Assembly: GCF_017948455.1 (NCBI RefSeq)
Contig: NZ_JAFFSU010000020.1
Span: forward strand, 62,001 to 126,000
Direction of reading: 5' to 3'
Origin: Streptomyces sp. GESEQ-4
GTDB taxonomy: Bacteria; Actinomycetota; Actinomycetes; Streptomycetales; Streptomycetaceae
Length of the DNA: 64,000 nt
Position numbers and translations under genes: made by a program. Of this stretch, positions 1 through 8,765 are shown piece after piece. The notes beneath the pieces are model-generated. The model saw only the letters and a list, made by a program, of their open reading frames with translations. It was not told the DNA's origin and did no database searches. Each line of letters starts with the position of its first letter. Position 1 is the stretch's first letter.

Positions 1-123
1 GCGGCCTTCAACGCCTGGGCGCACGAGGACAAGACGATCGAGGTGTACGACTTCAACGACCACGAGGGCGGCGGGCCCTACCAGCAGGCGGCGCAGCTGA
101 CCTGGCTGCGGTCGTACGCCTGA
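1..123 (+). CDS. Acetylxylan esterase, C-terminal end (partial)
   Basis: The window opens inside this gene; only the last 40 codons are present. The visible tail, ending in a motif of the form YDFNDHEGGG then QLTWLRSYA, matches the C-terminal end of the acetylxylan esterase / cephalosporin-C deacetylase family (AXE1, alpha/beta hydrolase), where the conserved histidine of the catalytic triad lies in an N-x-H-E-G-G setting. That His is visible at codon 21 of the fragment. Enzymes of this family remove acetyl groups from xylo-oligosaccharides in the cytoplasm. The call rests on this short tail, so the family is likely but the substrate is not shown. Confidence 0.7.
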   Translation, partial: AAFNAWAHEDKTIEVYDFNDHEGGGPYQQAAQLTWLRSYA

Positions 124-215
124 CCTCTTCTCTCCGGTCCGACCAGTCGGTACGTTCGTCGGGCCCGGGTCGCAGCGTCGCGGCCCGGGCTCGACGTCCG
201 AACCACGGAGGAGCC

Positions 216-1382
216 ATGCCCGAGCACGAGCCACAGGTCCACGGCCACTGCGACGCCCCCTTCACGGCGGTGCGTACGGCATTCGAGGAGAACTTCCGGG
301 ACCGGGGCGAGCTGGGTGCCGCGGTCGCCGTCACGGTGCACGGCCGGGCCGTGGTGGACCTGTGGGGCGGCTGGGCCGACGCGGGCCGCACGCGCGCGTG
401 GGAACGCGACACGTTGGTCAACGTGTGGTCGACGACCAAGGGCCCGGTGGCGTTGTGCGCGCACATACTCGCCGACCGCGGGCTGCTCGACCTGGACGCA
501 CCGGTGGCCGCGTACTGGCCCGAGTTCGCGGCGGCCGGCAAGGACAAGGTTCTCGTACGGCATCTGCTGTCGCACCGCGCCGGTCTGTCCGGTCTGCGTG
601 AGCCGCACTCGCTGGAGCAGTTGTACGACTGGGAGTTCACCGTCGGGCGGCTGGCGGCGACCGAGCCCTGGTGGGAGCCGGGGACCCGGTCCGGGTATCA
701 CGCGATGACGTACGGCTTCCTGGTGGGCGAGGTGGTGCGGCGCGTCTCGGGTCTGCTGCCCGGCGCGTTCCTGGAGCGGGAGGTGACCGGGCCGCTCGGC
801 ATCGACTTCACCGTCGGGCTGCCGGAGAAGGAGGCGGGCCGGGTGGCCGAGCTGGTGCATCCGCCGGCCGCGTCGAGCAGTGAACAGGCCGCGATCTTCA
901 GCCAGTTGAAGCCGGAGGCGCTCGCCTCGCTGGCCAATCCCCTGGTCGGCGCGGCCGAGGCCAACACGCCCGCGTGGCGGGCCGCGGAACTCCCCGCCGT
1001 GAACGGCCACGGCACCGCACGCGCGGTCGCCACGCTGTACGGGATCTTCGCGGGCCGGGGCGCGCACGACGGCCACCGCGTCCTGTCCCCCGAGGCGGCC
1101 GAGCGGGTCCGCGAGGGGCAGGGCAGGTGCCGGGATCTGGTGCTCGGCGCAGGGTTCGAGCAGGAGACCGAGATCGGGCTCGGTCTGTGGCTCAGTGGGC
1201 CGAACGGCTCGTACGGGCCGAACCCGCGGGCTTTCGGACATGACGGCTTCGGCGGCTCCTGCGGTCTCGCCGACCCCGAGGCGGGGGTGGCGCTGGGCTA
1301 TGTGATGAACCGGATGGGGCCCCATATAGCCGACGACCCACGGAAGATGGCCCTGATCGACGCCCTGTACAGCGTGTTGTGA
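216..1382 (+). CDS. Beta-lactamase-fold serine hydrolase (EstB-like esterase)
   Basis: A 388-residue protein of the class C beta-lactamase / penicillin-binding protein fold. The nucleophile motif S-x-x-K is visible as STTK at about residue 73 (VWSTTKGP) and the second motif Y-x-x as SGYHAMTYG near residue 165. There is no signal peptide, which with the length and motif layout favours an intracellular carboxylesterase or amidase of the EstB type rather than a secreted beta-lactamase. The start is fixed by a good ribosome site, GGAGGAG, seven bases upstream. It stands alone, 92 bp after the esterase, with a GC-rich inverted repeat (163-169 against 184-190) in the gap. The substrate cannot be read from sequence. 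Confidence 0.85.
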   Translation: MPEHEPQVHGHCDAPFTAVRTAFEENFRDRGELGAAVAVTVHGRAVVDLWGGWADAGRTRAWERDTLVNVWSTTKGPVALCAHILADRGLLDLDAPVAAYWPEFAAAGKDKVLVRHLLSHRAGLSGLREPHSLEQLYDWEFTVGRLAATEPWWEPGTRSGYHAMTYGFLVGEVVRRVSGLLPGAFLEREVTGPLGIDFTVGLPEKEAGRVAELVHPPAASSSEQAAIFSQLKPEALASLANPLVGAAEANTPAWRAAELPAVNGHGTARAVATLYGIFAGRGAHDGHRVLSPEAAERVREGQGRCRDLVLGAGFEQETEIGLGLWLSGPNGSYGPNPRAFGHDGFGGSCGLADPEAGVALGYVMNRMGPHIADDPRKMALIDALYSVL

Positions 1383-1436
1383 GACGGCGTCGGAGCGAGC
1401 GGGTTTCGGCCGAACCGGCGGGCACCCCTTCCCTGC

Positions 1437-1448
1437 TGGTTTAGACCA
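1437..1448. promoter_or_regulatory. DasR/HutC-like operator upstream of GntR gene
   Basis: TGGTTTAGACCA, a near-perfect palindrome, lies 66 bp upstream of the GntR start. With flanks it reads GCTGGTTTAGACCAAT and agrees at 13 of 16 positions with the known DasR responsive element of Streptomyces (ACTGGTCTAGACCACT). HutC-subfamily GntR regulators bind sites of the form GGT-TA-ACC, so autoregulation by the adjacent gene, or cross-regulation by DasR, are both possible. Confidence 0.6.
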
Positions 1449-1513
1449 ATGCTAGATGTGGTGGCGCAACGAGCCCGCACGGCTACGGTATGTCACCACA
1501 CAGGAGGCGCGGC

Positions 1514-2257
1514 ATGGCCCGCACCACCCACCATGACCATCCACTCACCGAAGGACAGCCCCTCTACTGGCGCATCGCGACGGAGTTGCTCGGCGAGCTG
1601 CGCGACGGCACCATCCCGCCCGGCGAACGGCTCCCCGGGGAGCGGCAGTTGGCCGGTCACTTCGGCGTCAGCAGGGAGACCGTACGGCAGGCGCTGGAGG
1701 TGCTCCGCCGGGGCGGCCTGGTCGCCACCGACCGCCGGGGCAGCCATGCGGCGCTGCCCGGCCCGCCGGTCGGGAGGCCGCCCTCGCTCGCCTTCCCGGT
1801 CGGCGCCCGGACCACCGATCCGGCCGCCGTCGGCCGGGCCACCGTCACCTGGGAGGCTCCCCCGCCGGAACACGCCACGGCCCTGGGGCTCGCCCCGCAC
1901 CGGCCGACGCTCGTCCACCGCTACGAGTCCGCCACCGCCGACGGCCACGGACGTCGTACGGCCGTGACGTCGTTCTCCGCCGTGGCCCTCACCGAGGTGG
2001 AGGAACTGGGGCGCTACCGCGACCGGGCCGACGGCGCCGCCGCGGCCCAGCTGAGGCGGGTCTACGACTGGATGCGCCAGGCGGGACTCACCCTGCACCA
2101 CCGGGACTCCATCACCCGCCTCCCCGACACACCCTCGGTCCGGGTCACGCGGCAGGTGTGCGACCAGTACGCCCGGCCACTGGAGATCACCGACCTCGTC
2201 GTGGACGCCCACCAGGACGCCCTCGTCTACGAGTTCACGCTGCCCGCGGCGGGCTGA
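1514..2257 (+). CDS. GntR-family regulator, HutC/UTRA type
   Basis: A 247-residue regulator. Residues about 10-75 form the GntR winged helix (PGERLPGERQLAGHFGVSRE then TVRQALEVL), and the remainder is a UTRA ligand-binding domain, which in this subfamily senses sugars, phosphosugars or amino-acid derivatives. The ATG at 1514 was chosen because AGGAGG lies eight bases upstream; an in-frame GTG at 1490 lacks such a site. The gene ends 31 bp inside the convergent MEDS/HATPase gene. Its target is probably itself, given the GntR-type palindrome at 1437-1448. The neighbouring genes give no catabolic cluster to tie it to. Confidence 0.88.
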   Translation: MARTTHHDHPLTEGQPLYWRIATELLGELRDGTIPPGERLPGERQLAGHFGVSRETVRQALEVLRRGGLVATDRRGSHAALPGPPVGRPPSLAFPVGARTTDPAAVGRATVTWEAPPPEHATALGLAPHRPTLVHRYESATADGHGRRTAVTSFSAVALTEVEELGRYRDRADGAAAAQLRRVYDWMRQAGLTLHHRDSITRLPDTPSVRVTRQVCDQYARPLEITDLVVDAHQDALVYEFTLPAAG

Positions 2258-3210
2258 ACCGCCCCGGAGCGCCGGAAGTACAGCCGGAGCACGGAGCCCG
2301 CCGGGTCCAGGTCCTCGGCGACCAGGTCGCTCAACTGCCGTATCAGCCACAGACCGTGGCCGCTTGCGGCGCGCGCGTCGGGCGGCAGGTGGCCGGGGAA
2401 CCCGGGGCGGGGCACCGACGCGTGAGCGCCGGCGTCGCGGATCTCGCAGACGAGGTGCTCAGGGTCGCTGCGCAGCCGGACCACGCCCTGCCCACCGCCG
2501 TAGCGCACCGCGTTGACCACGGCCTCGTGCACCGCCGCCACCATGTCGTACGTCCGTTGCGCGGACATGCCGTGGCGGCGGGCGTACCCGGCGAGGGCAC
2601 GGCGGACGGCCGCCGAACGGCCCCGGCAGAAGCGGATGTCGTCCGGTCCGGCGGGCAACGGGTCCGGGCTGCGCTCTGCGGTGACCTGCGCGGAGAAGTC
2701 CGCCGGGTCCGCGTAGTCGCCGCTGGGCTCGGAGGAACGGGCGCCCAGGGCGAGTTCGGGATGGGTCCGTCGTGCCGTGGCCAGGACGCTCGCCGTGAGG
2801 GTGCGGGTGTCGTACGGGCACAGGAGCCAGTGGTCGGATGCGGCGAAGGCGACGTTCACGAGGGACTCGTAGCGCATCCATTCCCGCGTCTCGAACTCGG
2901 TACGGCCCGTCCAGACGGGTTCGCCGACGACCCGGACGCGCCGGCCCGTGTCCTGTCGGCGGCAGTAGGCGTGGTAGCGGCCCAGGGTGCGGGAGGGGTA
3001 GTCGTACCAGTCACGGGAGTCGGCGAACTCGACGTCCCTGGCCTTACTGCCGAGTTCCTCGGTCAGCAGGGCGATGTGATGCCCGCTCAGTACAGCCAGG
3101 ACGACGTCTCCGGCGTCGAGGCCGTCGCGGAGGAAGTCGGCGGTGCCGGTGAAAAATTCCTGGTCGGAGCCGTAGCACAGCGCCTGGTGCACGAAGCCCG
3201 TGCGAGTCAT
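2227..3210 (-). CDS. MEDS-domain / HATPase anti-sigma-type regulator
   Basis: A 327-residue protein in two parts. Residues about 1-170 are a MEDS domain (DcmR-like sensory domain; note QALCYGSDQEFFTGTADFL and the segment DWYDYPSRTLGRYHAYCR), and residues about 195-320 a GHKL-type ATPase domain of the RsbW/SpoIIAB kind (HEAVVNAVRYGG as the N box, GHGLWLIRQL as the glycine box). Streptomyces has many such fusions, thought to be switch-kinase-like regulators of sigma factors or anti-anti-sigma proteins. The ATG overlaps the stop of the preceding gene as ATGA, so translation is coupled. The 3' end overlaps the convergent GntR gene by 31 bp. Confidence 0.85.
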   Translation of the reverse strand: MTRTGFVHQALCYGSDQEFFTGTADFLRDGLDAGDVVLAVLSGHHIALLTEELGSKARDVEFADSRDWYDYPSRTLGRYHAYCRRQDTGRRVRVVGEPVWTGRTEFETREWMRYESLVNVAFAASDHWLLCPYDTRTLTASVLATARRTHPELALGARSSEPSGDYADPADFSAQVTAERSPDPLPAGPDDIRFCRGRSAAVRRALAGYARRHGMSAQRTYDMVAAVHEAVVNAVRYGGGQGVVRLRSDPEHLVCEIRDAGAHASVPRPGFPGHLPPDARAASGHGLWLIRQLSDLVAEDLDPAGSVLRLYFRRSGAVQPAAGSVNS

Positions 3211-3845
3211 GGCGGCTCTCCTTGGGGTTCGATGCGCAGGCCGGGGACGCGGTCCCAGCCGGCCACCCGCATCACCCGGCGGATGTGCGGGGCGACGCCG
3301 GACAGTTCGAGGGTGCCGCCGGCCGCGGACAGGTCGAGGGCGCAGAACACCAGCAGGCGCAGGGCACCCACGTCGATGAAGTGCACGCCGCCGAGGTCGA
3401 GCCGGGCGCGGGCGCCGTGCGCGGTGCGGGCCAGGGCGCGGGTCCGTTCGGCGTGCAGGGCTCGGGCGACGGCGGTGACGTTCGAGTCGTCGATCTCACC
3501 GACGAGGGCGAGGCCAGGGGGAACGAAGGTGCGGGTGATGGACAGGAGGTCGTCGTGCCACACCTCGTCGGCGCCGACCCGGCCGTGGTGCAGTCCGGCG
3601 ATCGGGGCGAGTTCGGCCTCGTCGAAGACCCGGCGGTCGTACTGGCAGATGCCGAGCACCGGCAGCGAGGCGAACACGGGGTCCAGCAGCAACTCGCTGT
3701 CGTGCAGCGTCTTGAGCCCCTGGCCGACCTGGGCGCGCAGGATCTCGGTGCCCACGCGCAAGGCGAGGAAGCCGTCGCCGACGGCGCGGCGTGCCTCGCG
3801 GCGGATCACCTCGTCGAGGTCCCACAGGCCCTCGGGCCGGACACC
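3207..3845 (-). pseudogene. MEDS-STAS protein, 5'-truncated
   Basis: The conserved part runs from a segment beginning VRPEGLWDLDEVIRREARRA, through LRVGTEILRAQ and ICQYDRRVF (second half of a MEDS domain), to a C-terminal STAS domain (ALVGEIDDSN, RLDLGGVHFIDVGALRLL). The first 80 or so residues of a normal MEDS domain are missing. The frame stays open to 3995, but the extra N-terminal codons there are simply the antisense of the neighbouring ATPase gene and resemble no MEDS sequence. The STAS domain suggests an anti-anti-sigma role, paired with the downstream HATPase gene through the ATGA overlap at 3207-3210. Whether the remnant is expressed from an internal start is unknown. Confidence 0.7.
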
Positions 3846-5561
3846 TGCGAGCATGTGCTGGACGAGTGCGCCCGTGTCGTGCAGGAACTCCTCGCACGTG
3901 TCGCGCAGTTGCGGGTGCTGGCCACCAGCCGGCAGCCGCTGAGCGTGCCGGGAGAGCGACTGCTCACGGTGGCTCCGCTGCCGCTGGGTGAACACGACGA
4001 CGCGGTGGCGCTGTTCACGGCGCGCGCGGCGGCGGCCGTGTCCTCATTCGCGCTCACCGAGGCCAACCGGCCGCACGTGGCCGCGATCTGTGCCCGCCTG
4101 GACGGGATTCCGCTGGCCCTGGAGATCGCCGCCGTACGCCTGCGCGGATTCCCGCTCGACCGGCTCCTGGAGGGTCTCGACTCCCGCTTCGACCTGCTGG
4201 TCTCCCCCGCGCGGCCGCGCCTGGCCCGGCACCAGACGCTGCGCACGGCCATCGGCTGGAGCCACGAGCTGTGCACGCCGCTGGAACGGCTACTGTGGGC
4301 GCGGCTGTCGGTGTTCGCGGGCGGCTGGGACGTCGAGGCCGCCGAATTCGTGTGCCACGGCGGCCCGCTGGACGCCGAGGAGATCCTCGCACTGCTGGCC
4401 TCGCTCACCGAGAAGTCCATCCTGACCCGGGAGGGCGACGGGGCGGCGGTGCGCTACCGCATGCTGGACACGGTCCGTTCGTTCGGCGCCGAGTGGCTCG
4501 CGGAACTCGGTGAGGAGGAGTCGCTTCGGCGGCGCCACCGGGACTACTACCGCTGGATCGCCCGCCAGGGCGAGGCGGAGTGGCTCGGCCCCGGTCAGCG
4601 GATGTGGGCCGAGCGGCTGAGCACCGAGCACGGGAACGTGCGGCTGGCGATGGAGGAGTGCCTGGCCGCACCCGAACCCGAGACGGCGCTCGAACTGGCG
4701 GGCACCCTCTGGTACTTCTGGTTCGCCTGCGGTTTCACCGAGGAGGGACGCGCCTACCTGGAGCGGGCGCTGAGCCGCACTCCCGCCGACGGCGGACCCG
4801 AGCACACCCTCGCGGTCTGGGCGCACCGGCTGGTCACCGTCGTCCCGGACGATCTGGAGGCCGCCGAGTCGGTGAGCGCCGCCTATGTGTGGCTCGCGGA
4901 GGAACGCCGACTGCCCGTGCCCGCCCTGCCGTTGACCGGCGCGAGCCTGGCCGTGCGGGGCGAGTCGGCTCGCTCCGCGGTGCTGTACGGGAGCGCCGGG
5001 CGGGCGCCCGCGGGTGACGGCGGCGCCGAGTTCTTCCAGCTGCTGACGCTGGCCCTGCAGGCGTATCTCCTGGCCGGACAGGCCGCGTTCGAGCGGTGTG
5101 CGACGGTCGGCGAGCGGCTGCGCCAGGACTGCGCCAAGCGGGGCGAACTGTGGATGCGGGCCTGGGGCGACTTCTTCGTCTCGCTGGCCGGAATCGGTCT
5201 CGGCCATGCGGACGAGGCGGTGGGCTCCGCCCGCGAGGCACTGGCCGCCAAGTGGCGCGTGCACGACCGGCTCGGCGCCGCAGCGGTGGCAGACCTCCTG
5301 GTCGCCGCTCAGGCCTCCCGCGGCGAGGACGAACTCGCCGCCCACCTCCTCGGCATCAGCCGACGCCTCTGGCACACCGCCGGTCTGCCGCAGCTGGGCA
5401 GCCCCGACACCACCGTCTTCCACCGCGAGTACGAGCGCCGCCTGCGCGCGACCCTCGGCGACGCCCGCTTCACCGACGCGGTGCGCGCGGGCCAGGAGCT
5501 GGAGCCGGGCGCCGCGCTGAGGCTGGCGCTGGGGGGCGCGAGCGAGGGGCCGGAGGTGTGA
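3840..5561 (+). pseudogene. COG3903/AfsR-like ATPase regulator, 5'-truncated
   Basis: Recognisable sequence begins abruptly at DTCEHVLDECARVVQELLA, the segment that follows the Walker B strand in AfsR/LuxR-associated NTPases, then continues with LRVLATSRQPL (sensor motif), GIPLALEIAA and a long helical repeat region to the C-terminus, about 573 codons. The N-terminal regulatory or DNA-binding domain and the Walker A/P-loop are absent. The reading frame is open further upstream to 3222, but that part is antisense to the MEDS-STAS gene and unlike the family. The gene therefore lacks its nucleotide-binding loop and promoter. The break coincides with the break in the divergent MEDS-STAS gene, so both look like products of one deletion. 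Confidence 0.72.
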
Positions 5562-5610
5562 CGCGCGGCGGGGGCGAGAGATCGTAGGCGGATTGGAAAA
5601 TCCAACCGAC

Positions 5611-6354
5611 TCAGATCGCCCGGCGGTGCGCCACGACCATCCGCACGCGCGGGCTGCCGTCCGACCGCTCCCCGAACTCCGGCAGCGCGTGCAGATCGAC
5701 GTCGAATCCCGCATCCCCCAGCTCCCGCCGTACGTCCCCGAGCCGGAAGGCGCGGTAGTACATGACGAACGGCGGCCGCCACACGGCGTTGCGCACCCGC
5801 ATCGCTGCGTCGAAACCCAGCAGCATCCAGTAGGCGGGGGAAGTGGGACGCGGCGGCGCGACCACCGGGAAGACGAAGCGGCCGCCAGGCCGCAGCACGG
5901 AGTGAACCTGGGCGAACAGTCCGGGCAGCTCACTGGGGAGGAAGTGCCCGAACGCCCCGAAGCTCACGACAAGATCGAAGGCGGGGGCGAAGGGCAGGGC
6001 GCGAGCGTCCGCCCGCACCCAGTCGACCCGCGGCCCCTCCGCCCGCGGCCCCTCCCCCCGCGTCCGCTCCCGCGCCACGGCGAGCATCCCGGCGCTGAAG
6101 TCGACCCCGGTGGCGCTCTCCCGGCACACCCGCGCCAGCACGTCGACGCCCGCTCCGGTACCGCAGCACAGGTCGAGCCCGGCGTCGAACGGACCGATCC
6201 GGTTCAGCGCAACCGCGACCGCGTCGAGCACCGAATCCGGGGTCCGGAAGGGGGTGTGATCGAATTTCGGGGCGAGCAGGTCGTATCCGCGCTCGACGGA
6301 CGACAGCGCCTGGATGGCGAGTTCGCGGAGACTGGGGCCTTCGGGGCTGAACAT
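5611..6354 (-). CDS. Class I SAM-dependent methyltransferase
   Basis: A 247-residue Rossmann-fold methyltransferase. Motif I is visible as GLDLCCGTGAGVDVLA, the acidic loop as GVDFSAGMLAVA, and the post-motif region as LRPGGRFVFPVV. The C-terminal part resembles methyltransferases acting on small molecules, but the substrate cannot be inferred. ATG at 6354 begins at the conserved MFSPEG; frames further upstream lack resemblance. It converges on the truncated ATPase gene with a 49-bp gap that holds a small inverted repeat (GGATTGGAAAATCC, about 5591-5604). Confidence 0.85.
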   Translation of the reverse strand: MFSPEGPSLRELAIQALSSVERGYDLLAPKFDHTPFRTPDSVLDAVAVALNRIGPFDAGLDLCCGTGAGVDVLARVCRESATGVDFSAGMLAVARERTRGEGPRAEGPRVDWVRADARALPFAPAFDLVVSFGAFGHFLPSELPGLFAQVHSVLRPGGRFVFPVVAPPRPTSPAYWMLLGFDAAMRVRNAVWRPPFVMYYRAFRLGDVRRELGDAGFDVDLHALPEFGERSDGSPRVRMVVAHRRAI

Positions 6355-6444
6355 TCGCGTCAGCTTAGGCGAACGGGCCGGCGGCCACATGGCACACGAG
6401 TGCGCGACGCCCCCGGCCACACGGTCGAGCCCGACGGACCCGCC

Positions 6445-7026
6445 TCAGCCCGTCCTGCCGCCCCGCCGGGTGTCGACGCGCTCCCACTCGGCATCCCATT
6501 GCGCCATCCTCCGCCGGTCGAGCACCGCCCGCACCCCATAGGAACCGCCGATCACGACCGCGCCCGCAACCGCCCCGGCCAGGACGCCCGCCAGCGCCGA
6601 CTGGAGTCTTGCCTCACCGGGCGACACGGGTTCGGCCGCCAGGGCTCCGGCCTGGTCGGTCCAGACGGTGACCCGGGACCCGGCGGGGGTGTCGGGCCGT
6701 ACCTTGGTCAGGCCCGTGCGGCTCTGACCGTCCGGCGCGGTCCAGCGGGCGTCGGCCCACACCAGATCACCGTCGGTCTCGGTCACGGTCGGCCTGTCCC
6801 CCGCGTCCGCGACGAGGACGGCCGTGACCTGCTGCCGCTCCACCCGCTGCCGGTCCAGGTCGTCCCGCACGGCGGACTGGGTCACCAGCCCCACCGGCAC
6901 CGCGCAGACGACCGCCAGGATCCACGCGCCGAGCACGAGCCAGGCCTCGACCACATCGATACGCCGCCGGAGCGGATTGCGCCGCCACCGCCACATCCGC
7001 ACCGTCGGACGCCGTGTCCTCACCAT
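6445..7026 (-). CDS. Rv1733c-like two-helix membrane protein
   Basis: A 193-residue protein with the layout of the actinobacterial Rv1733c family: a basic N-terminus (MVRTRRPTVRMWRWRRNPLR), a first membrane helix at about residues 27-48, an extracellular loop of about 90 residues, and a second helix at about 140-165 followed by a basic cytosolic tail. Function is unknown in the family; the mycobacterial relative belongs to the dormancy (DosR) regulon. Monocistronic as far as can be seen. The start ATG at 7026 was preferred over an upstream one at 7065 because the family begins with the basic stretch. Confidence 0.75.
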   Translation of the reverse strand: MVRTRRPTVRMWRWRRNPLRRRIDVVEAWLVLGAWILAVVCAVPVGLVTQSAVRDDLDRQRVERQQVTAVLVADAGDRPTVTETDGDLVWADARWTAPDGQSRTGLTKVRPDTPAGSRVTVWTDQAGALAAEPVSPGEARLQSALAGVLAGAVAGAVVIGGSYGVRAVLDRRRMAQWDAEWERVDTRRGGRTG

Positions 7027-7182
7027 CGGTCGACACCCCCTTGCCAGCGCCGACATCCCACTCACAGTGTCCTCCTGGACGGCGCTCCCGTCGCCGCGAG
7101 GATTCAGAGATGCCGAGCGTGATGCTTCTCGGCCGGCAGGCGACCGGCATCAGCCTCCCAGGCGCACTCCGACGAACCGCCC

Positions 7183-8427
7183 CTACGCGGATCGACACTC
7201 CGCGAGCCGCTTTTCGAGGAACCGCCGCTCGGCGTCGTTCACGACCAGTTCCAGCGCCTGTTCGTACGCCGCTGCCGCCTCGGCCGTACGACCGCTGCGG
7301 CGCAGCAGATCCGCACGGGTGGCGGGCAGCAGGTGGTAGCCGGACAGCTCGCCCTCGGTCTCCAGCTCCGCCACCAGCGCCAGGCCCGCGTCCGGGCCCT
7401 GCGCCATACCGACGGCGACCGCGCGGTTGAGCCGGACGACGGCGGAGGGCACGAACCGGGTCAGCTCCCCGTACAGCGCGGCGATGTCGGCCCAGTCGGT
7501 CTCCTCGGCCGTGGCCGCGGTGGTGTGGCAGGCGGCGATGGCGGCCTGGATCTGGTAGGGGCCGGGGTTGCCTCGGCGCAGGGCGGTCTCCAGCAGGCCG
7601 GTGCCCTCGTCGATCTCGGCGCGGTCCCACTCCGTGCGGTCCTGGTCCTCCAGCGTCACCAGTTCGCCCGCCGTGTTCACGCGGGTCGCCCGGCGGGCGT
7701 CGTGCAGGAGCAGCAGCGCCAGCAGGCCGAGCACCTCGGGCTCGTCGGGCATGAGCCGGGCGAGCAGACGGGTGAGGCGGAGGGCCTCGGTGGTGAGGTT
7801 CGTGCGCATCAGATCGGCGCCGGACGAGGCGGCGTACCCCTCGTTGAAGAGGAGGTAGAGCACGCCGAGCACGCCCGTGGTGCGTTCGGGGAGGAGGTGC
7901 GCGGGCGGTACGCGGTAGGGGATGCCGGCGTTGCGGATCTTCCGTTTGGCGCGCACCAGGCGCTGCGCCATCGTCGCCTCGGGGACGAGGAAGGCGCGGG
8001 CGATCTCGGGCGTGGTCAGCCCGGCGAGGGTGCGCAGGGTCAGGGCGACCCGGGCCTCGATGGGGAGGGCGGGGTGGCAGCAGGTGAAGATCAGCCGGAG
8101 CCGGTCGTCCTCGACGCCGCTCTCGTCGTACTCGTCGTGTCCATCCCGTGTCAGCACGGCCGCCTCCCGCAGCTTCGCCGCCCCCACTGCCTCCCGGCGC
8201 AGGACGTCCAGGGCCCGGTTGCGCGCGGTCGTCGTCAGCCAGGCGCCGGGGCGGCGCGGCACTCCGTCGCGCCGCCACCGGTCGAGGGCCTGGGCGAAAG
8301 CGTCCTGCGCGCACTCCTCGGCGAGGTCCCAGTCGCCGGTCACCCGGATGAGGGTGGCGACGACCTGACCCCATTCCTCGCGGAAGGCGGCGGCGACCGC
8401 CTCCTCGACGCCGTCCGTGGAGTTCAC
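7183..8427 (-). CDS. ECF42-type RNA polymerase sigma factor
   Basis: A 414-residue extracytoplasmic-function sigma factor with sigma2 at residues about 10-80 (LAEECAQDAFAQALDRW) and sigma4 at about 115-170 (GLTTPEIARAFLVPEATMAQ), followed by a C-terminal extension of some 200 residues. That long TPR-like extension, plus the two YCII-domain genes directly upstream, is the signature of group ECF42; known members have no classical anti-sigma factor, and the extension is needed for activity. The start is a GTG that overlaps the stop of the upstream YCII gene (GTGA), so the three genes form one translationally coupled operon. Confidence 0.9.
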   Translation of the reverse strand: MNSTDGVEEAVAAAFREEWGQVVATLIRVTGDWDLAEECAQDAFAQALDRWRRDGVPRRPGAWLTTTARNRALDVLRREAVGAAKLREAAVLTRDGHDEYDESGVEDDRLRLIFTCCHPALPIEARVALTLRTLAGLTTPEIARAFLVPEATMAQRLVRAKRKIRNAGIPYRVPPAHLLPERTTGVLGVLYLLFNEGYAASSGADLMRTNLTTEALRLTRLLARLMPDEPEVLGLLALLLLHDARRATRVNTAGELVTLEDQDRTEWDRAEIDEGTGLLETALRRGNPGPYQIQAAIAACHTTAATAEETDWADIAALYGELTRFVPSAVVRLNRAVAVGMAQGPDAGLALVAELETEGELSGYHLLPATRADLLRRSGRTAEAAAAYEQALELVVNDAERRFLEKRLAECRSA

Positions 8428-8765
8428 TCCCAGACCGGCCGTACCTCGACCGAGCCGCCGCCCAGTGCCGCCGGATGCCGGGAGGCGAGCGCGATGGCCT
8501 CGTCGAGATCGGCGACCTCGATGATGTCGAAGCCGGCGACGTACTCCTTCGACTCCACGAACGGCCCGTCGGTGAGCAGGACTTCGTCGCCCTGCACGCG
8601 GACGGTCGTCGCGTCGGAAGAGGGACGCAGACGGGCGCCGCCCTTCACGATGTCGCGGCTGCGCACCAGGTCGATGTACTCGGTGAAGCGGGAGTCGTCG
8701 GAGATCTCCTCGGGGCTGAGTTCCTCGCCGTCGACAGGGGTGCAGATGAAGAGCACGTACTTCAT
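8424..8765 (-). CDS. YCII/DGPF-domain protein, ECF42 partner
   Basis: A 113-residue YCII-related protein with the characteristic DGPFVESKEYVAG motif at about residues 62-74. This domain is found next to nearly all ECF42 sigma genes; it has a dimeric ferredoxin-like fold with a conserved His/Asp pair, but its role in signalling is not settled. The ATG at 8765 overlaps the stop of the upstream YCII-SnoaL gene (ATGA) and its own stop overlaps the sigma-factor GTG, so it sits in the middle of a tightly coupled operon. Confidence 0.88.
   Translation of the reverse strand: MKYVLFICTPVDGEELSPEEISDDSRFTEYIDLVRSRDIVKGGARLRPSSDATTVRVQGDEVLLTDGPFVESKEYVAGFDIIEVADLDEAIALASRHPAALGGGSVEVRPVWE

Noticed and set aside
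163..190. Hairpin between the esterase tail and the serine hydrolase gene as a terminator
   Set aside because: The arms GCCCGGG and CCCGGGC are short and each is itself palindromic, with a 14-base loop; chance in GC-rich DNA is likely, so it is mentioned but not called.
3222..3839. N-terminal 206 codons in frame with the AfsR-like ATPase
   Set aside because: This stretch is antisense to the MEDS-STAS gene and has no P-loop or regulator motif, so it is not part of the ATPase protein.
5593..7122. 509-codon plus-strand frame opposite the methyltransferase and Rv1733c-like genes
   Set aside because: Composition is typical of an antisense shadow (Pro, Arg, His, Gly) and it spans two well-supported genes of the other strand.
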